The notes beneath the pieces are model-generated. The model did no database searches, had not been told where the DNA came from, and saw only the letters and a program-made list of their open reading frames with translations. Position numbers and translations under genes: made by a program. A stretch of DNA of 64,000 bases from contig NZ_CP117866.1 in NCBI RefSeq assembly GCF_028736035.1, positions 9,031,001 to 9,095,000 on the forward strand, read 5' to 3'. Every line of letters begins with the position of its first letter. Position 1 is the first letter of the stretch. This DNA comes from Streptomyces sp. T12 (GTDB lineage Bacteria; Actinomycetota; Actinomycetes; Streptomycetales; Streptomycetaceae). Positions 27,572 through 38,581 of the stretch are shown here, piece after piece.

Positions 27572-29376
27572 GCCGGACGCCCGCCAACCGGACTCCCGCC
27601 AAGAAGAAGCGGGACGTCGCGGCCGAGGCGTTCGCCGAGGGGATGCGGCTGGTGCGGGCCAACCCCGCGCTCGCCGCCGTCGAGTTCAGTGTCTGCCGCG
27701 ACGAGAAGTGCGAGACGGCGCCCCGGGACGGACTCGTCCGCGTCTCCTCCAGCGGCACGCTGCACGCCCACCCGGCCCGCATCGCCGATCCCGCCGTATG
27801 GGCCTGGTCGATCGCGCACGCCGTTCTCCACCTCGGCTTCGGCCACGTCCCGGCGGCGAAGGGGGAGCGCGAGCAGCCCGACCGCTACGACATCGCCGCG
27901 CGCTGCGTGGTCGTCAACCGCTTCCTGCTGTCCTTCCCCGTAGGCAGTGCCCCGGACGACCGGCCCCTGTCGTACCCGGACGGCGACGAGGAGCGACTCG
28001 CCGCGCACTGGCGACGCGACGGGCTCCCGGCCGCGTACGAGCACTGCGGTACCGCGGGCGGTGAGCCCGACCAGCTGCTCGTGGAATGGCGCGGCTGGTA
28101 CCACCAGCCCCCGGACCACCAGCTGGCGTTCGCCACCGCGCTGACCCGCACCGTCTCCGCCGCGATGGACATGGCGGGCGGCCGCCGCGACTCCCTGGAC
28201 GGCGAGCCGCTCAAGAAGCGGCCCTGGCAGTGGGCGCTGGAGTGGTTCATCACCTCCTACCCGCTGCTCGGCGGCATCGCGGCCGGCATCAAACTGGTCG
28301 CCGACGCCGAACTCGCCCACGCGCACGGCATCTCCGTCGCCGCCGTCAACGCCGAGGCCGGCGAGATCTACATCAACCCGCTGCGCCACTTCGAGGACGA
28401 GGAGTGGCGGTTCATCCTCGCCCACGAGATGCTGCACGCCGCCCTGCGCCACGGCGACCGCTGCGGCACCCGCGACCCGTACCTGTTCAACGTCGCCTGC
28501 GACTACGTCATCAACGGCTGGCTGCGCGAGATGCAGGTCGGCGAGATGCCCCACGGCCTGTTGTACGACGCGCAGTTCACCGGTCTGTCCGCCGAGGAGG
28601 TGTACGACCGGATCGTCGGCGACCTGCGCCGGATGCGCCGGCTGGGCACCCTGCGCGGCAAGGGCGTCGGCGATGTGCTGGGCGCCCCGCTCGGCGCGCC
28701 CGGCGACACGTGCGACCTCGACGAGTTCTACCGCCGCGGCCTCTCCCAGGGGCTCGACCTGCACCAGCAGCAGGAGCGCGGCTTCCTGCCCGGCGGCCTG
28801 GTCCAGGAGATCCGCGCGCTCAGCCACCCGCCGCTGCCCTGGGACGCCCGACTCGCCCGCTGGTTCGACGAGTTCGTGCCGCGCCCGGAGCCGGTCCGGA
28901 CCTACGCCCGCCCCTCGCGCCGCCAGTCGTCCACGCCCGACATCCCGCGCGCGGGACGCTACTTCCCGCCCGAGGAGATCGCCCGCTGCACTTTCGGCGT
29001 CGTCCTGGACACCTCCGGCTCCATGGACCGGGTGCTGCTCGGCAAGGCGTTGGGCGCCATCGCCTCCTACGCCGCGGCCCGGGACGTACCGGCGGCGCGG
29101 GTGGTGTTCTGCGACGCGGCACCGTACGACGCCGGGTATGTGCCGGTGACGGACATCGCCGGGCGGGTGCGGGTGCACGGCCGCGGCGGTACGGTCCTGC
29201 AGCCCGGGATCGACCTGCTGCAGCGCGTGGACGACTTCCCGCCGGGCGCGCCCGTCCTGGTCATCACGGACGGCTGGTGCGACGTGCTGCGGGTGCGGCG
29301 CGAGCACGCGTACCTGATTCCCCAGGGCCGACGCCTGCCGTTCACCCCCCGTGGGCCGGTCTTCCGGGTGCAGTGA
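27568..29376 (+). CDS. VWA-like metallopeptidase-fold protein (DUF2201 type), partner of MoxR
   Basis: 602 residues from the ATG at 27568, overlapping the MoxR stop. The N-terminal two thirds carries [10 protein letters not shown] near residue 290, an HExxH zinc motif. The C-terminal part is a VWA-like domain with the MIDAS motif [10 protein letters not shown] near 485 and LVITDGWCD near 565. The DUF2201 family joins these two parts and is typically paired with MoxR ATPases. It probably works as a metal-dependent adaptor or chaperone for a substrate protein. An independent protease activity is possible because the HExxH is intact. Confidence 0.82.
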   Translation: MSRTPANRTPAKKKRDVAAEAFAEGMRLVRANPALAAVEFSVCRDEKCETAPRDGLVRVSSSGTLHAHPARIADPAVWAWSIAHAVLHLGFGHVPAAKGEREQPDRYDIAARCVVVNRFLLSFPVGSAPDDRPLSYPDGDEERLAAHWRRDGLPAAYEHCGTAGGEPDQLLVEWRGWYHQPPDHQLAFATALTRTVSAAMDMAGGRRDSLDGEPLKKRPWQWALEWFITSYPLLGGIAAGIKLVADAELAHAHGISVAAVNAEAGEIYINPLRHFEDEEWRFILAHEMLHAALRHGDRCGTRDPYLFNVACDYVINGWLREMQVGEMPHGLLYDAQFTGLSAEEVYDRIVGDLRRMRRLGTLRGKGVGDVLGAPLGAPGDTCDLDEFYRRGLSQGLDLHQQQERGFLPGGLVQEIRALSHPPLPWDARLARWFDEFVPRPEPVRTYARPSRRQSSTPDIPRAGRYFPPEEIARCTFGVVLDTSGSMDRVLLGKALGAIASYAAARDVPAARVVFCDAAPYDAGYVPVTDIAGRVRVHGRGGTVLQPGIDLLQRVDDFPPGAPVLVITDGWCDVLRVRREHAYLIPQGRRLPFTPRGPVFRVQ

Positions 29377-29441
29377 GCCCGAGTGTGATCGGATGGGGGA
29401 CACGGACCCAGGAAACGGGCCCCCACGCGAAAGGAAGAATC

Positions 29442-29870
29442 GTGGCTACCACGCGCTCCGCACACACCGTCTGGGAAGGCAACCTGCTCGAGGGCAACGG
29501 TGTCGTCAACTTCGACTCCTCCGGTGCCATCGCCGCCCAGCCGGTCACGTGGGCCTCGCGCTCCCAGGACGCGAGCGGCAAGACCAGCCCCGAGGAGCTG
29601 ATCGCCGCCGCGCACTCCAGCTGCTTCTCCATGGCGCTGTCGCACGCCCTGGCGGGTGCCGGCACGCCGCCCACCAAGCTCGTCACCTCGGCCGACGTGA
29701 GCTTCCAGCCGGGGGAGGGCATCACCGGCGTTCACCTCACCGTCGAGGGCACCGTTCCCGGCCTCGACGAGGAGGGCTTCGCCGCGGCGGCGGAGGATGC
29801 CAAGAAGAACTGCCCGGTCAGCCAGGCGCTGACGGGTACGACGATCACGCTGACGGCGAAGTTGGCGTAG
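29442..29870 (+). CDS. OsmC/Ohr-family peroxiredoxin
   Basis: 142 residues from a GTG preceded by AAAGGAAG. It opens [19 protein letters not shown], typical of OsmC. The two redox cysteines are in [11 protein letters not shown] (about residue 57) and [10 protein letters not shown] (about 125). OsmC proteins reduce organic and lipid hydroperoxides, usually with dihydrolipoamide or mycothiol-linked donors, in the cytoplasm. It lies after the MoxR/VWA pair with a 65-nt gap and before a strong hairpin, so it is the end of a transcription unit. It fits the stress theme of the dnaK gene downstream. Confidence 0.9.
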   Translation: MATTRSAHTVWEGNLLEGNGVVNFDSSGAIAAQPVTWASRSQDASGKTSPEELIAAAHSSCFSMALSHALAGAGTPPTKLVTSADVSFQPGEGITGVHLTVEGTVPGLDEEGFAAAAEDAKKNCPVSQALTGTTITLTAKLA

Positions 29871-29890
29871 CGCTCCGCAGGGGGAGCCCC

Positions 29891-29919
29891 GGGGGGGCGG
29901 CCCTCCGGGCCGGCCCCCC
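29891..29919 (+). terminator. strong GC hairpin terminator after the OsmC gene
   Basis: GGGGGGGCGGCCC (29891-29903) and GGGCCGGCCCCCC (29907-29919) pair over 13 positions with one mismatch and a 3-nt loop, 20 nt after the stop. No U-tract, as is common in Streptomyces. Confidence 0.7.
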
Positions 29920-29977
29920 GAATCCTGAGCGGGCGCTCAGCCTCCGTTTGGCACCCCGCCTCCCGGTCACCCGTCCC

Positions 29978-29998
29978 ATTGACAAGAACCCGCTCAAG
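29978..29998. promoter_or_regulatory. HAIR-like inverted repeat upstream of dnaK
   Basis: ATTGACA, 7 nt, GCTCAAG. This keeps the 7-7-7 layout of the HspR element HAIR (CTTGAGT-N7-ACTCAAG) with 10 of 14 arm positions matching. TTGACA at 29979-29984 could also be a -35 box. Position is 46 nt upstream of the start codon. HspR control is inference. Confidence 0.45.
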
Positions 29999-30043
29999 TT
30001 TTGTGCTGGAGTTCAAGGGGCGCCCTGGCGGAAGGGGACAGCG

Positions 30044-31918
<1,875 letters not shown>

Positions 31919-31926
31919 GGCGCCGC

Positions 31927-32649
31927 CTAGGATCCGGCCCGCTCCCAGCCCCGCTTCTCCGGCCGCGGCCCCAGTTGCTCGGGGTCGCGGGTTCGGTACA
32001 CCACGTACGGCCGGAACAGGTACTGCACCGGTGCGCTGAACATGTGGACCAGCCGGGTGTACGGCACCAGGGCGATGAGGGCCATGCCGAACACCGCGTG
32101 GACCTGGTACAGGACCGGGACGCCTGCCATCAGGTCGGTGTCCGGACTGAGGGTGAACAGGCTGCGGGCCCAAGGGGCGATGGACCGGCGGTAGTCGTAG
32201 CCGTCGCCGGAGGTGTGGGACAGCTTGGCGACCATGCCCAGCACGATCGCCGCGACCAGCACGAGGTACATGAGCTTGTCGTTGACGGTGGTCGCGCGGA
32301 ACACCGGTGCCCGGGTGCGGCGGCGGTGGACCAGCAGCGCGATCCCGCCGACCGTGACGATGCCGGCCGCCGTGCCGCCGTAGAGGGAGAACAGGTGGTA
32401 GGTGCGCTCGCTCACGCCGACGGCGTCCGTCCACGACGCGGGGATGAACAGACCGACGACGTGGCCGACCAGCACGAACAGGATGCCGTAGTGGAAGGCG
32501 GGCGAGGCGATGTTCAGGAGCTTCGACTCGTACACCTGGGAGGAGCGTGTGGTCCAGCCGAACCGGTCGTAGCGGTGGCGCCAGGCGAGGCCGGCGACGA
32601 GCAGGGCGAAGGTGACGTAGGGCAGGACGCCCCACAGGAGGGTGGTCAT
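31927..32649 (-). CDS. narI: respiratory nitrate reductase gamma subunit (cytochrome b)
   Basis: 240 residues from the ATG at 32649, which overlaps the narJ stop (ATGA). Five membrane helices are visible, starting LLWGVLPYVTFALLVAGLAW. Histidine haem ligands occur in helix 2 (AFHYGILFVLVGHVVG) and late (VPVLYQVHAVFGMALIAL). It holds two b haems, takes electrons from menaquinol at the outer face and passes them to NarH. The last gene of narGHJI. It is convergent with dnaK and separated from it by only 8 nt, with CCTAGG at both stops. Confidence 0.95.
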   Translation of the reverse strand: MTTLLWGVLPYVTFALLVAGLAWRHRYDRFGWTTRSSQVYESKLLNIASPAFHYGILFVLVGHVVGLFIPASWTDAVGVSERTYHLFSLYGGTAAGIVTVGGIALLVHRRRTRAPVFRATTVNDKLMYLVLVAAIVLGMVAKLSHTSGDGYDYRRSIAPWARSLFTLSPDTDLMAGVPVLYQVHAVFGMALIALVPYTRLVHMFSAPVQYLFRPYVVYRTRDPEQLGPRPEKRGWERAGS

Positions 32650-33140
32650 GGGCGCGCCCCCGTGTGGTCGGTCGGAAGAGTGGCGCACACGGCGTCCAGG
32701 ACGGACGCGTACGGTGTGCCGAAGTCGGTGAGCCGGGCGCGGAGTTGCTCCAGGCACTCCCGGTGTTCCAGAAGGAGGTCGGTGTTGCCGGTGCGGGCCG
32801 TGAACTCCAGTACCGCGGGCAGGAAGTCGGGCAGCTCCTCGCCGGCGAACTCCAGGCCGTGCGCGCGGTAGACGTCCTTGAAGCGGACCAGCGACATGCC
32901 GCGCCGCCGGGTGTCCCCGTCGTGCCACCAGCTCAGGTACAGGCTGTGGCGGTTCTTGAAGTCGAAGACCTGGACGTAGTGGGCGGCCAGCTCCTGCGGG
33001 GGCGTGACCATCGCGTGGTCGGTGAACTCGCGTAGTTGCGGGGCGGCTTCGCGCAGCAGTGGCAGGCGGGCGCGGAAGTCGTCGTCGGGGTAGGTCAGGC
33101 AGAGCGCGGCCGCTTGGTAGAGCACCTCGAAGGACGGCAT
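32646..33140 (-). CDS. narJ: nitrate reductase molybdenum cofactor assembly chaperone
   Basis: 164 residues, somewhat shorter than E. coli NarJ (about 236) but usual for actinobacteria. All-helical TorD/NarJ-like protein with LYQAAALCLTYPDDDFRARL at the start and ELAAHYVQVFDFKNRHSLYL in the middle, the conserved chaperone stretch. It binds apo-NarG and helps cofactor insertion before membrane attachment; it is not part of the final enzyme. It overlaps narH by one base and narI by four. Confidence 0.93.
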   Translation of the reverse strand: MPSFEVLYQAAALCLTYPDDDFRARLPLLREAAPQLREFTDHAMVTPPQELAAHYVQVFDFKNRHSLYLSWWHDGDTRRRGMSLVRFKDVYRAHGLEFAGEELPDFLPAVLEFTARTGNTDLLLEHRECLEQLRARLTDFGTPYASVLDAVCATLPTDHTGARP

Positions 33141-34780
33141 CAGGCCTCCTCGGCGTCGGCTGTGGGGGGTGTGGGGGTTGTGCCGGCCGTGTCGTCCGTG
33201 TCGTCCGCGGTCTGCCGTCTGCGCAGGAGGTGGAAGTTCTCCACCGGCACCAGCGGCAGCAGCTTGCGGCCGGAGTCCTGGCCGAAGGGTCCGTCCCCGC
33301 CCATCCCGGGCCCGCCGTCGTAGTCCAGGCTGCAGCCCTGCGGGAGCGCCGACTCCTCAAGGCGCCGGGCGTCGCCGACGGCGGCCGTCGGAATCACGTA
33401 CCGGTCCTCGTACTTGGCGATCGCCAGCAGCCGGTACATCTCCTCGATCTCGAACTGCCCCATGCCGACGGCTGCCGCCACCGAAGGGTCCGGCTCCTCA
33501 CCGAGGTTGATCGCCCGCATGTGGGAGCGCATCGCGGCCAGTTTCTCCAGCGAGGACCGCACCGGCGCGAGGTCGCCGGCCGTGAACAGCTCCGCCAGGT
33601 ACTCCAGGGGGATGCGCAGGCTGTCGATCGCGCCGAACAGGTTCCGTGCGTCCTCGCCGTCGTGCCCGGTCTCGGTCAGCGCGTCCACCACCGGGGAGAG
33701 CGGCGGGATGTACCAGACCATCGGCATCGTCCGGTACTCCGGGTGCAGCGGAAGCGCCACCCGGTACTTGCTGATCAGCGCGTGCACCGGGGAGCGACGG
33801 GCGGCCTCCAGCCAGTCGTACGGGATCCCCGCCTCCTCGCAGGCCCGCCGCACCTCGGTGTCCTCGGGGTCGAGGAAGACTCCCAACTGCGCCTCGTACA
33901 GGTCACGTTCGCTGCGCACCGAGGCGGCGGCCGTCACCTTGTCGGCGTCGTACAGAATCACCCCGAGATAGCGCAGCCGGCCCACGCACGTCTCCGAACA
34001 GACCGTCGGCAGACCGACCTCGACGCGCGGATAGCACAGGGTGCACTTCTCGGCCTTGCCGGTGCGGTGGTTGAAGTACACCTTCTTGTACGGGCATCCC
34101 GTCACGCACATCCGCCAGCCCCGGCACCGGTCCTGGTCGACGAGGACGATGCCGTCCTCCGCCCGCTTGTACATCGCGCCGGACGGACACGACGCCACGC
34201 AGGACGGGTTGAGGCAGTGCTCGCAGATGCGCGGCAGATAGAACATGAAGGTCTGCTCGAACTCGAACCGCACCTTGTCCGAGGCCTGCCTGCGGGCGCG
34301 CTCGACCATCGGGTCGAAATCGCCGTGGGCGGGGGCGCCGGCGAGGTTGTCGTCCCAGTTCGCCGACCACTCGATCTTCATCGGCTTGCCGTCGAGCTGC
34401 GATATCGGCTGCGCCACCGGGAAGTCGTCGCCCAGCGGGGCGTCGGTGAGGTTCTTGTAGTCGTACGTCCAGGGTTCGTAGTAGTCCTTGATCTCGGGGA
34501 GTTCGGGGTTGGAGAAGATCCCGGCGAGCTTGCGCAGCCGGCCGCCCGCCTTCAGCTTCAGCGCGCCGCGCCGGTTCAGCTCCCAGCCGCCGCGCCAGCG
34601 CTCCTGGTCCTCGTAGCGGCGTGGATAGCCCTGGCCGGGGCGGGTCTCGACGTTGTTGAACCAGACGTACTCCATGCCCCGCCGGTTGGTCCACGTCTGT
34701 TTGCAGGTGACCGAGCAGGTGTGGCAGCCGATGCACTTGTCGAGGTTCATCACCATCGCGATCTGGGCCATCGGACGCAT
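33140..34780 (-). CDS. narH: respiratory nitrate reductase beta subunit (iron-sulfur)
   Basis: 546 residues from the ATG at 34780; upstream in-frame sequence belongs to narG in another phase. Four cysteine clusters are seen: CIGCHTCSVTCK (residue 16 on), CEHCLNPSCVASCP (about 185), CRGWRMCVTGCP (about 220, with the Trp that marks the 3Fe-4S site) and CTLCYPRV with TVCSETC. They carry electrons from NarI haems to the Mo site of NarG. Stop and start overlap narJ and narG by one base each (TGATG). An extra Thr/Pro-rich tail of about 25 residues ends the protein. Confidence 0.96.
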   Translation of the reverse strand: MRPMAQIAMVMNLDKCIGCHTCSVTCKQTWTNRRGMEYVWFNNVETRPGQGYPRRYEDQERWRGGWELNRRGALKLKAGGRLRKLAGIFSNPELPEIKDYYEPWTYDYKNLTDAPLGDDFPVAQPISQLDGKPMKIEWSANWDDNLAGAPAHGDFDPMVERARRQASDKVRFEFEQTFMFYLPRICEHCLNPSCVASCPSGAMYKRAEDGIVLVDQDRCRGWRMCVTGCPYKKVYFNHRTGKAEKCTLCYPRVEVGLPTVCSETCVGRLRYLGVILYDADKVTAAASVRSERDLYEAQLGVFLDPEDTEVRRACEEAGIPYDWLEAARRSPVHALISKYRVALPLHPEYRTMPMVWYIPPLSPVVDALTETGHDGEDARNLFGAIDSLRIPLEYLAELFTAGDLAPVRSSLEKLAAMRSHMRAINLGEEPDPSVAAAVGMGQFEIEEMYRLLAIAKYEDRYVIPTAAVGDARRLEESALPQGCSLDYDGGPGMGGDGPFGQDSGRKLLPLVPVENFHLLRRRQTADDTDDTAGTTPTPPTADAEEA

Positions 34781-37700
34781 CAGTACTCGACCTCCTGGCT
34801 GCGGCGGCGGATCACCGTCACCTCGTCGCGCTGGTTGCCCGTCGGGCCCAGGTAGTTGAACGCCCAGGACAACTGGGCGTAGCCGCCGATGAGATGGGAC
34901 GGCTTGAGGATCAGCCGGGTGAGCGAGTTGTGGATGCCGCCGCGCTTGCCGGTGGCCTCCGTCTTCGGTACGGCGACCGTGCGCTCCTGCGCGTGGTGCA
35001 TGTAGACGGTGCCGGGCGGCATACGGTGCGAGACGACGGCCCGGGCGACGACCACGCCGTTGCGGTTGACCGCCTCGACCCAGTCGTTGTCCACGGCGCC
35101 GATCGCGTCCGCGTCCTGCGGGGACATCCAGATGTTCTGGCCGCCACGGGACAGGGCCAGCATGAAGAGGTTGTCCTGGTACTCGGAGTGGATGGACCAC
35201 TTGTTGTGCGGGGTGAGGTAACGCACCGTCACTTCACGTTGCCCGTCCGGACCGAGGCTCGGTTCGCCGAACAGCTTGTTCATGTCCAGTGGCGGCCGGT
35301 AGACCGGGAGCGCCTCGCCCAGCTCGTGGATCCAGTCGTGGTCGAGGAAGAAGTGCTGGCGGCCGGTGAGGGTGTGCCAGGGCTTGAGGTGCTCGGTGTT
35401 GAGGGTGAACGCGGTGTAGCGCCGCCCGCCCGACTCGCTGCCCGACCACTCCGGTGAGGTGATCACCGGCACCGGCGCGGCCTGCGTGTCCGCATACGTG
35501 ATCCGCTTGCCCTCGTGCTCGTCCGCGAGGTGCGCCATCTCCTGCCCGGTGCGGGCCTGAAGGGTGCGGAAGCCCTGGGTGGCGAGGCGGCCGTTGGTGG
35601 TGCCGGAGAGGGCGAGGATGGTGTTCGCGGCCTTCACGGCCGTATCGAGCAAGGGGCGGCCGTCGTGCCGCACGCCGTTCAGCCGCCTCAGGTCCTCGAC
35701 CTCCTCGTCCGGCTCCAGCGTGATGCCCTTGGCGGGCAGGCCGAGTTGCTCGACCAGCGGGCCCAGCGCCGTGAACTTGGCGCCGATCGCCGTGTAGTCC
35801 CGCTCGACGACGGTCAGGTTCGGCATGGTCTTGCCGGGCACGGGGTCGCACTCGCCCCGCTTCCAGTCCAGGACCACCCCGCCCGGCTGGGCGATCTCGC
35901 CCGGGGTGTCGTGCTGGAGCGGAGTCGCCACCAGGTCTTTGCGCACGCCCAGATGGCCGACGGCGAGCTCGCTCAGCCGCTCGGCCAGCGCCTTGAACGC
36001 GTCGAAGTCGGTGCGGGCCTGCCACGGCGGATCCACGGCCGGAGTGAAGGAGTGCACAAAGGGGTGCATGTCCGTGCTGGACAGGTCGTGCTTCTCGTAC
36101 CAGGTCGCCGCGGGCAGGACGACGTCCGACAGCAGCGTGGACGAGGTCTGCCGGAAGTCCAGCGACAGCAGCAGGTCGAGCTTGCCCTCGGGCGCCTCGT
36201 CGCGCCAGGTCACATCCCGCGGCCGTACGTCCTCGGAGGCCTCCTCCGCCTGAAGGGAGGAATGCGTGCCGAGCAGGTGCCGGGTGAAGTACTCGGCGCC
36301 CTTCGCGGACGAGCCCAGCAGGTTGGCCCGCCACAGTGTCAGCACCCGCGGCCAGTTCTCCGGCGCGTCCGGGTCCTCGCAGGCGAACTTCAAGGTGCCC
36401 GCCCGCAGTTCGGCCACCACCCGCGACACCGGATCACCGAACACCTCGCCCAGCTCCAGCGGATTGCGGTCGAAGGTCGGATACGACGGCATCCACCCCG
36501 CACGCGCCGACAGCGCGATACAGTCCGCGCCCGTCATCCCCCGGAACCGGCCCGCACCGAGCGGCGAGGCGAGCACGTCGGCCGTGAACCGGTCGTAGCG
36601 CCACTGGTCGGTGTTGAGGAACCAGTACGCCGTGCCGATCATCTGGCGCGGCGGCCGCGACCAGTCCGACGCCGCCGCCAGCGTCGCCCAGCCGGTCACC
36701 GGACGGCACTTCTCCTGCCCCACGTAGTGCGCCCAGCCGCCGCCGTTGCGGCCCTGGCAGCCGGTGAGCTGGAGCAGGGCGAGGAAGGCGCGGTAGATCG
36801 TCTCGGAGTGGAACCAGTGGTTGGTGCCGGCCCCCATCAGGATCATGCAGCGGCCCTTCGACCGCTCGGCCGTCCGCGCGAACTCCCGCGCGATCCGCAC
36901 GCACTTGGCCGCCGGTACGGAGGTGTGCGCCTCCTGCCAGGCGGGCGTGCCGGGCGCGTCGGCGTCGTCGTACGACACCGGCCAACGGCCCGGCAGCCCC
37001 TCCCGCGCCACCCCGTACTGCGCGAGCAGCAGGTCGAAGACCGTCGTCACCAGCGGCCCGCGCGCTCCGCCGAGCTTCGTCGCCGGGACACCGCGCCGTA
37101 CGACGTCCCCGCGCCCCTGCCCGTGCGGTCCGCCCTCGGTGTCGAAGCGGGGCAGCAGCACCTCCACGGCTGCGGCGACCGCACTGCCGTACAAGCTCAA
37201 CTGCGGGTGTATGTCGCCCAGTTCGAGGTTCCACCGGCCCTTGCCGGAATCGGTCCAGCGGAAGCCGAGTGAGCCGTTCGGGGCGACCGCGCGGCCCGTC
37301 ACCTCGTCCAGCACGACCGTCTTCCACTCGGCGCTCTCGCCCGCCTTCCCCAGGTCCGAGGCGCGCAGGAACTTCGCCGGGACGTAAGCCCCGTCCCGCT
37401 CCTCCAGGGTGACGAGGAACGGCAGGTCGGTGAACTGCCGTACATAGTCCGCGAAGAACGGTGTCTCGCGGTCGACGAAGAACTCCTTGAGGACGACGTG
37501 GCCCATGGCGAGGGCCAGCGCGCCGTCCGTGCCGGGGTGCGGGTGGAGCCACTCGTCGGCGAACTTGGCGTTGTCGGCGTAGTCGGGGGCGACGACCACG
37601 ACCTTCTGGCCCCGGTAGCGGGCCTCCGCCATCCAGTGCGCGTCGGGGGTGCGGGTCACCGGGACGTTCGAGCCCCACATCATCAGATACGCCGCGTCCC

Positions 37701-38484
37701 ACCAGTCGCCCGACTCCGGTACGTCGGTCTGGTCGCCGAAGACCTGCGGGGAGGCGACGGGCAGGTCGGCGTACCAGTCGTAGAAGGACAGCATCGGGGC
37801 GCCGATCAGGGAATGGAAGCGCGCGCCCGCCGCGTGCGACACCATCGACATCGCGGGGATTGGGGAGAAGCCGGCGATGCGGTCGGGGCCGTACGTCTTG
37901 ATGGTGTGCACGTGCGCGGCGGCGACCAGCTCGATCGCCTCGTCCCAACTCGCCCGCACCAGGCCGCCCTTGCCGCGCGCCCGCTGGTAGCGGCGGCGGC
38001 GCTCGGGGTCGTCCTGGACGTCCGCCCAGGCCAGGACGGGGTCCCGCAGGCGCTCCTTCGCCTCCCGGTACATCTCCAGGAGCACTCCGCGGATGTACGG
38101 GTAGCGCACCCGGGTGGGGGAGTAGGTGTACCAGGAGAAGGCGGCGCCGCGAGGGCAGCCGCGGGGCTCGTACTCGGGGCGGTCGGGGCCGACGCTCGGA
38201 TAGTCGGTCTGCTGGGTCTCCCAGGTGATGATGCCGTCCTTGACGTACACCTTCCAGCGGCAGGAGCCCGTGCAGTTCACGCCGTGCGTGGAGTTCACGA
38301 CCTTGTCGTGGCTCCAGCGGTCCCGGTAGAAGGCGTCCGCCTCCCGCCCGCCGGTCAGCTCGACGCTGTGCAGATCGGGCGCGGGCGTGCCCGGCCGGAA
38401 GAACCGGCCGGCCTTCAGCAGCACCGCGCCCGGCTCGGCGGGCGGCTCGGCGGGCGGGGTGGGCGGTATCCGGGTGTCGGTCAC
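34780..38484 (-). CDS. narG: respiratory nitrate reductase alpha subunit (Mo-bisMGD)
   Basis: 1234 residues from a GTG at 38484, preceded by AAGGGAGCG; this start fits the family length. The N-terminus has HGVNCTGSCRWKVYVKDGII and QQTDYPSVGPD, the FS0 iron-sulfur and Mo-cofactor signature of NarG. The Mo-ligand Asp region lies in SFYDWYADLPVASPQ. No Tat signal is obvious, so the enzyme faces the cytoplasm as usual. It reduces nitrate to nitrite during anaerobic or microaerobic respiration. First gene of narGHJI; a pair of 12-bp palindromes lies 67-97 nt upstream. No narK transporter is in the window. Confidence 0.96.
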   Translation of the reverse strand: MTDTRIPPTPPAEPPAEPGAVLLKAGRFFRPGTPAPDLHSVELTGGREADAFYRDRWSHDKVVNSTHGVNCTGSCRWKVYVKDGIITWETQQTDYPSVGPDRPEYEPRGCPRGAAFSWYTYSPTRVRYPYIRGVLLEMYREAKERLRDPVLAWADVQDDPERRRRYQRARGKGGLVRASWDEAIELVAAAHVHTIKTYGPDRIAGFSPIPAMSMVSHAAGARFHSLIGAPMLSFYDWYADLPVASPQVFGDQTDVPESGDWWDAAYLMMWGSNVPVTRTPDAHWMAEARYRGQKVVVVAPDYADNAKFADEWLHPHPGTDGALALAMGHVVLKEFFVDRETPFFADYVRQFTDLPFLVTLEERDGAYVPAKFLRASDLGKAGESAEWKTVVLDEVTGRAVAPNGSLGFRWTDSGKGRWNLELGDIHPQLSLYGSAVAAAVEVLLPRFDTEGGPHGQGRGDVVRRGVPATKLGGARGPLVTTVFDLLLAQYGVAREGLPGRWPVSYDDADAPGTPAWQEAHTSVPAAKCVRIAREFARTAERSKGRCMILMGAGTNHWFHSETIYRAFLALLQLTGCQGRNGGGWAHYVGQEKCRPVTGWATLAAASDWSRPPRQMIGTAYWFLNTDQWRYDRFTADVLASPLGAGRFRGMTGADCIALSARAGWMPSYPTFDRNPLELGEVFGDPVSRVVAELRAGTLKFACEDPDAPENWPRVLTLWRANLLGSSAKGAEYFTRHLLGTHSSLQAEEASEDVRPRDVTWRDEAPEGKLDLLLSLDFRQTSSTLLSDVVLPAATWYEKHDLSSTDMHPFVHSFTPAVDPPWQARTDFDAFKALAERLSELAVGHLGVRKDLVATPLQHDTPGEIAQPGGVVLDWKRGECDPVPGKTMPNLTVVERDYTAIGAKFTALGPLVEQLGLPAKGITLEPDEEVEDLRRLNGVRHDGRPLLDTAVKAANTILALSGTTNGRLATQGFRTLQARTGQEMAHLADEHEGKRITYADTQAAPVPVITSPEWSGSESGGRRYTAFTLNTEHLKPWHTLTGRQHFFLDHDWIHELGEALPVYRPPLDMNKLFGEPSLGPDGQREVTVRYLTPHNKWSIHSEYQDNLFMLALSRGGQNIWMSPQDADAIGAVDNDWVEAVNRNGVVVARAVVSHRMPPGTVYMHHAQERTVAVPKTEATGKRGGIHNSLTRLILKPSHLIGGYAQLSWAFNYLGPTGNQRDEVTVIRRRSQEVEY

Positions 38485-38550
38485 AGGCGCTCCCTTGCTT
38501 GCCCTGGTCCCGAACCTAGGGCGGGGCGCGGGAGCGCACCCCTTCACCGC

Positions 38551-38562
38551 ACCCGTACGGGT
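38551..38562. promoter_or_regulatory. perfect palindrome ACCCGTACGGGT, distal copy relative to the next gene, proximal to narG
   Basis: A fully symmetric 12-mer 67 nt upstream of narG. An identical copy starts 19 bp further upstream. Two identical copies nearly two helical turns apart suggest a regulator binding site; the regulator is unknown. Confidence 0.65.
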
Positions 38563-38569
38563 TCCCGGC

Positions 38570-38581
38570 ACCCGTACGGGT
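38570..38581. promoter_or_regulatory. perfect palindrome ACCCGTACGGGT, second copy upstream of narG
   Basis: Identical to 38551-38562. Its last base touches the stop codon of the DUF574 methyltransferase gene, so the narG promoter region abuts that gene directly. Confidence 0.65.
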
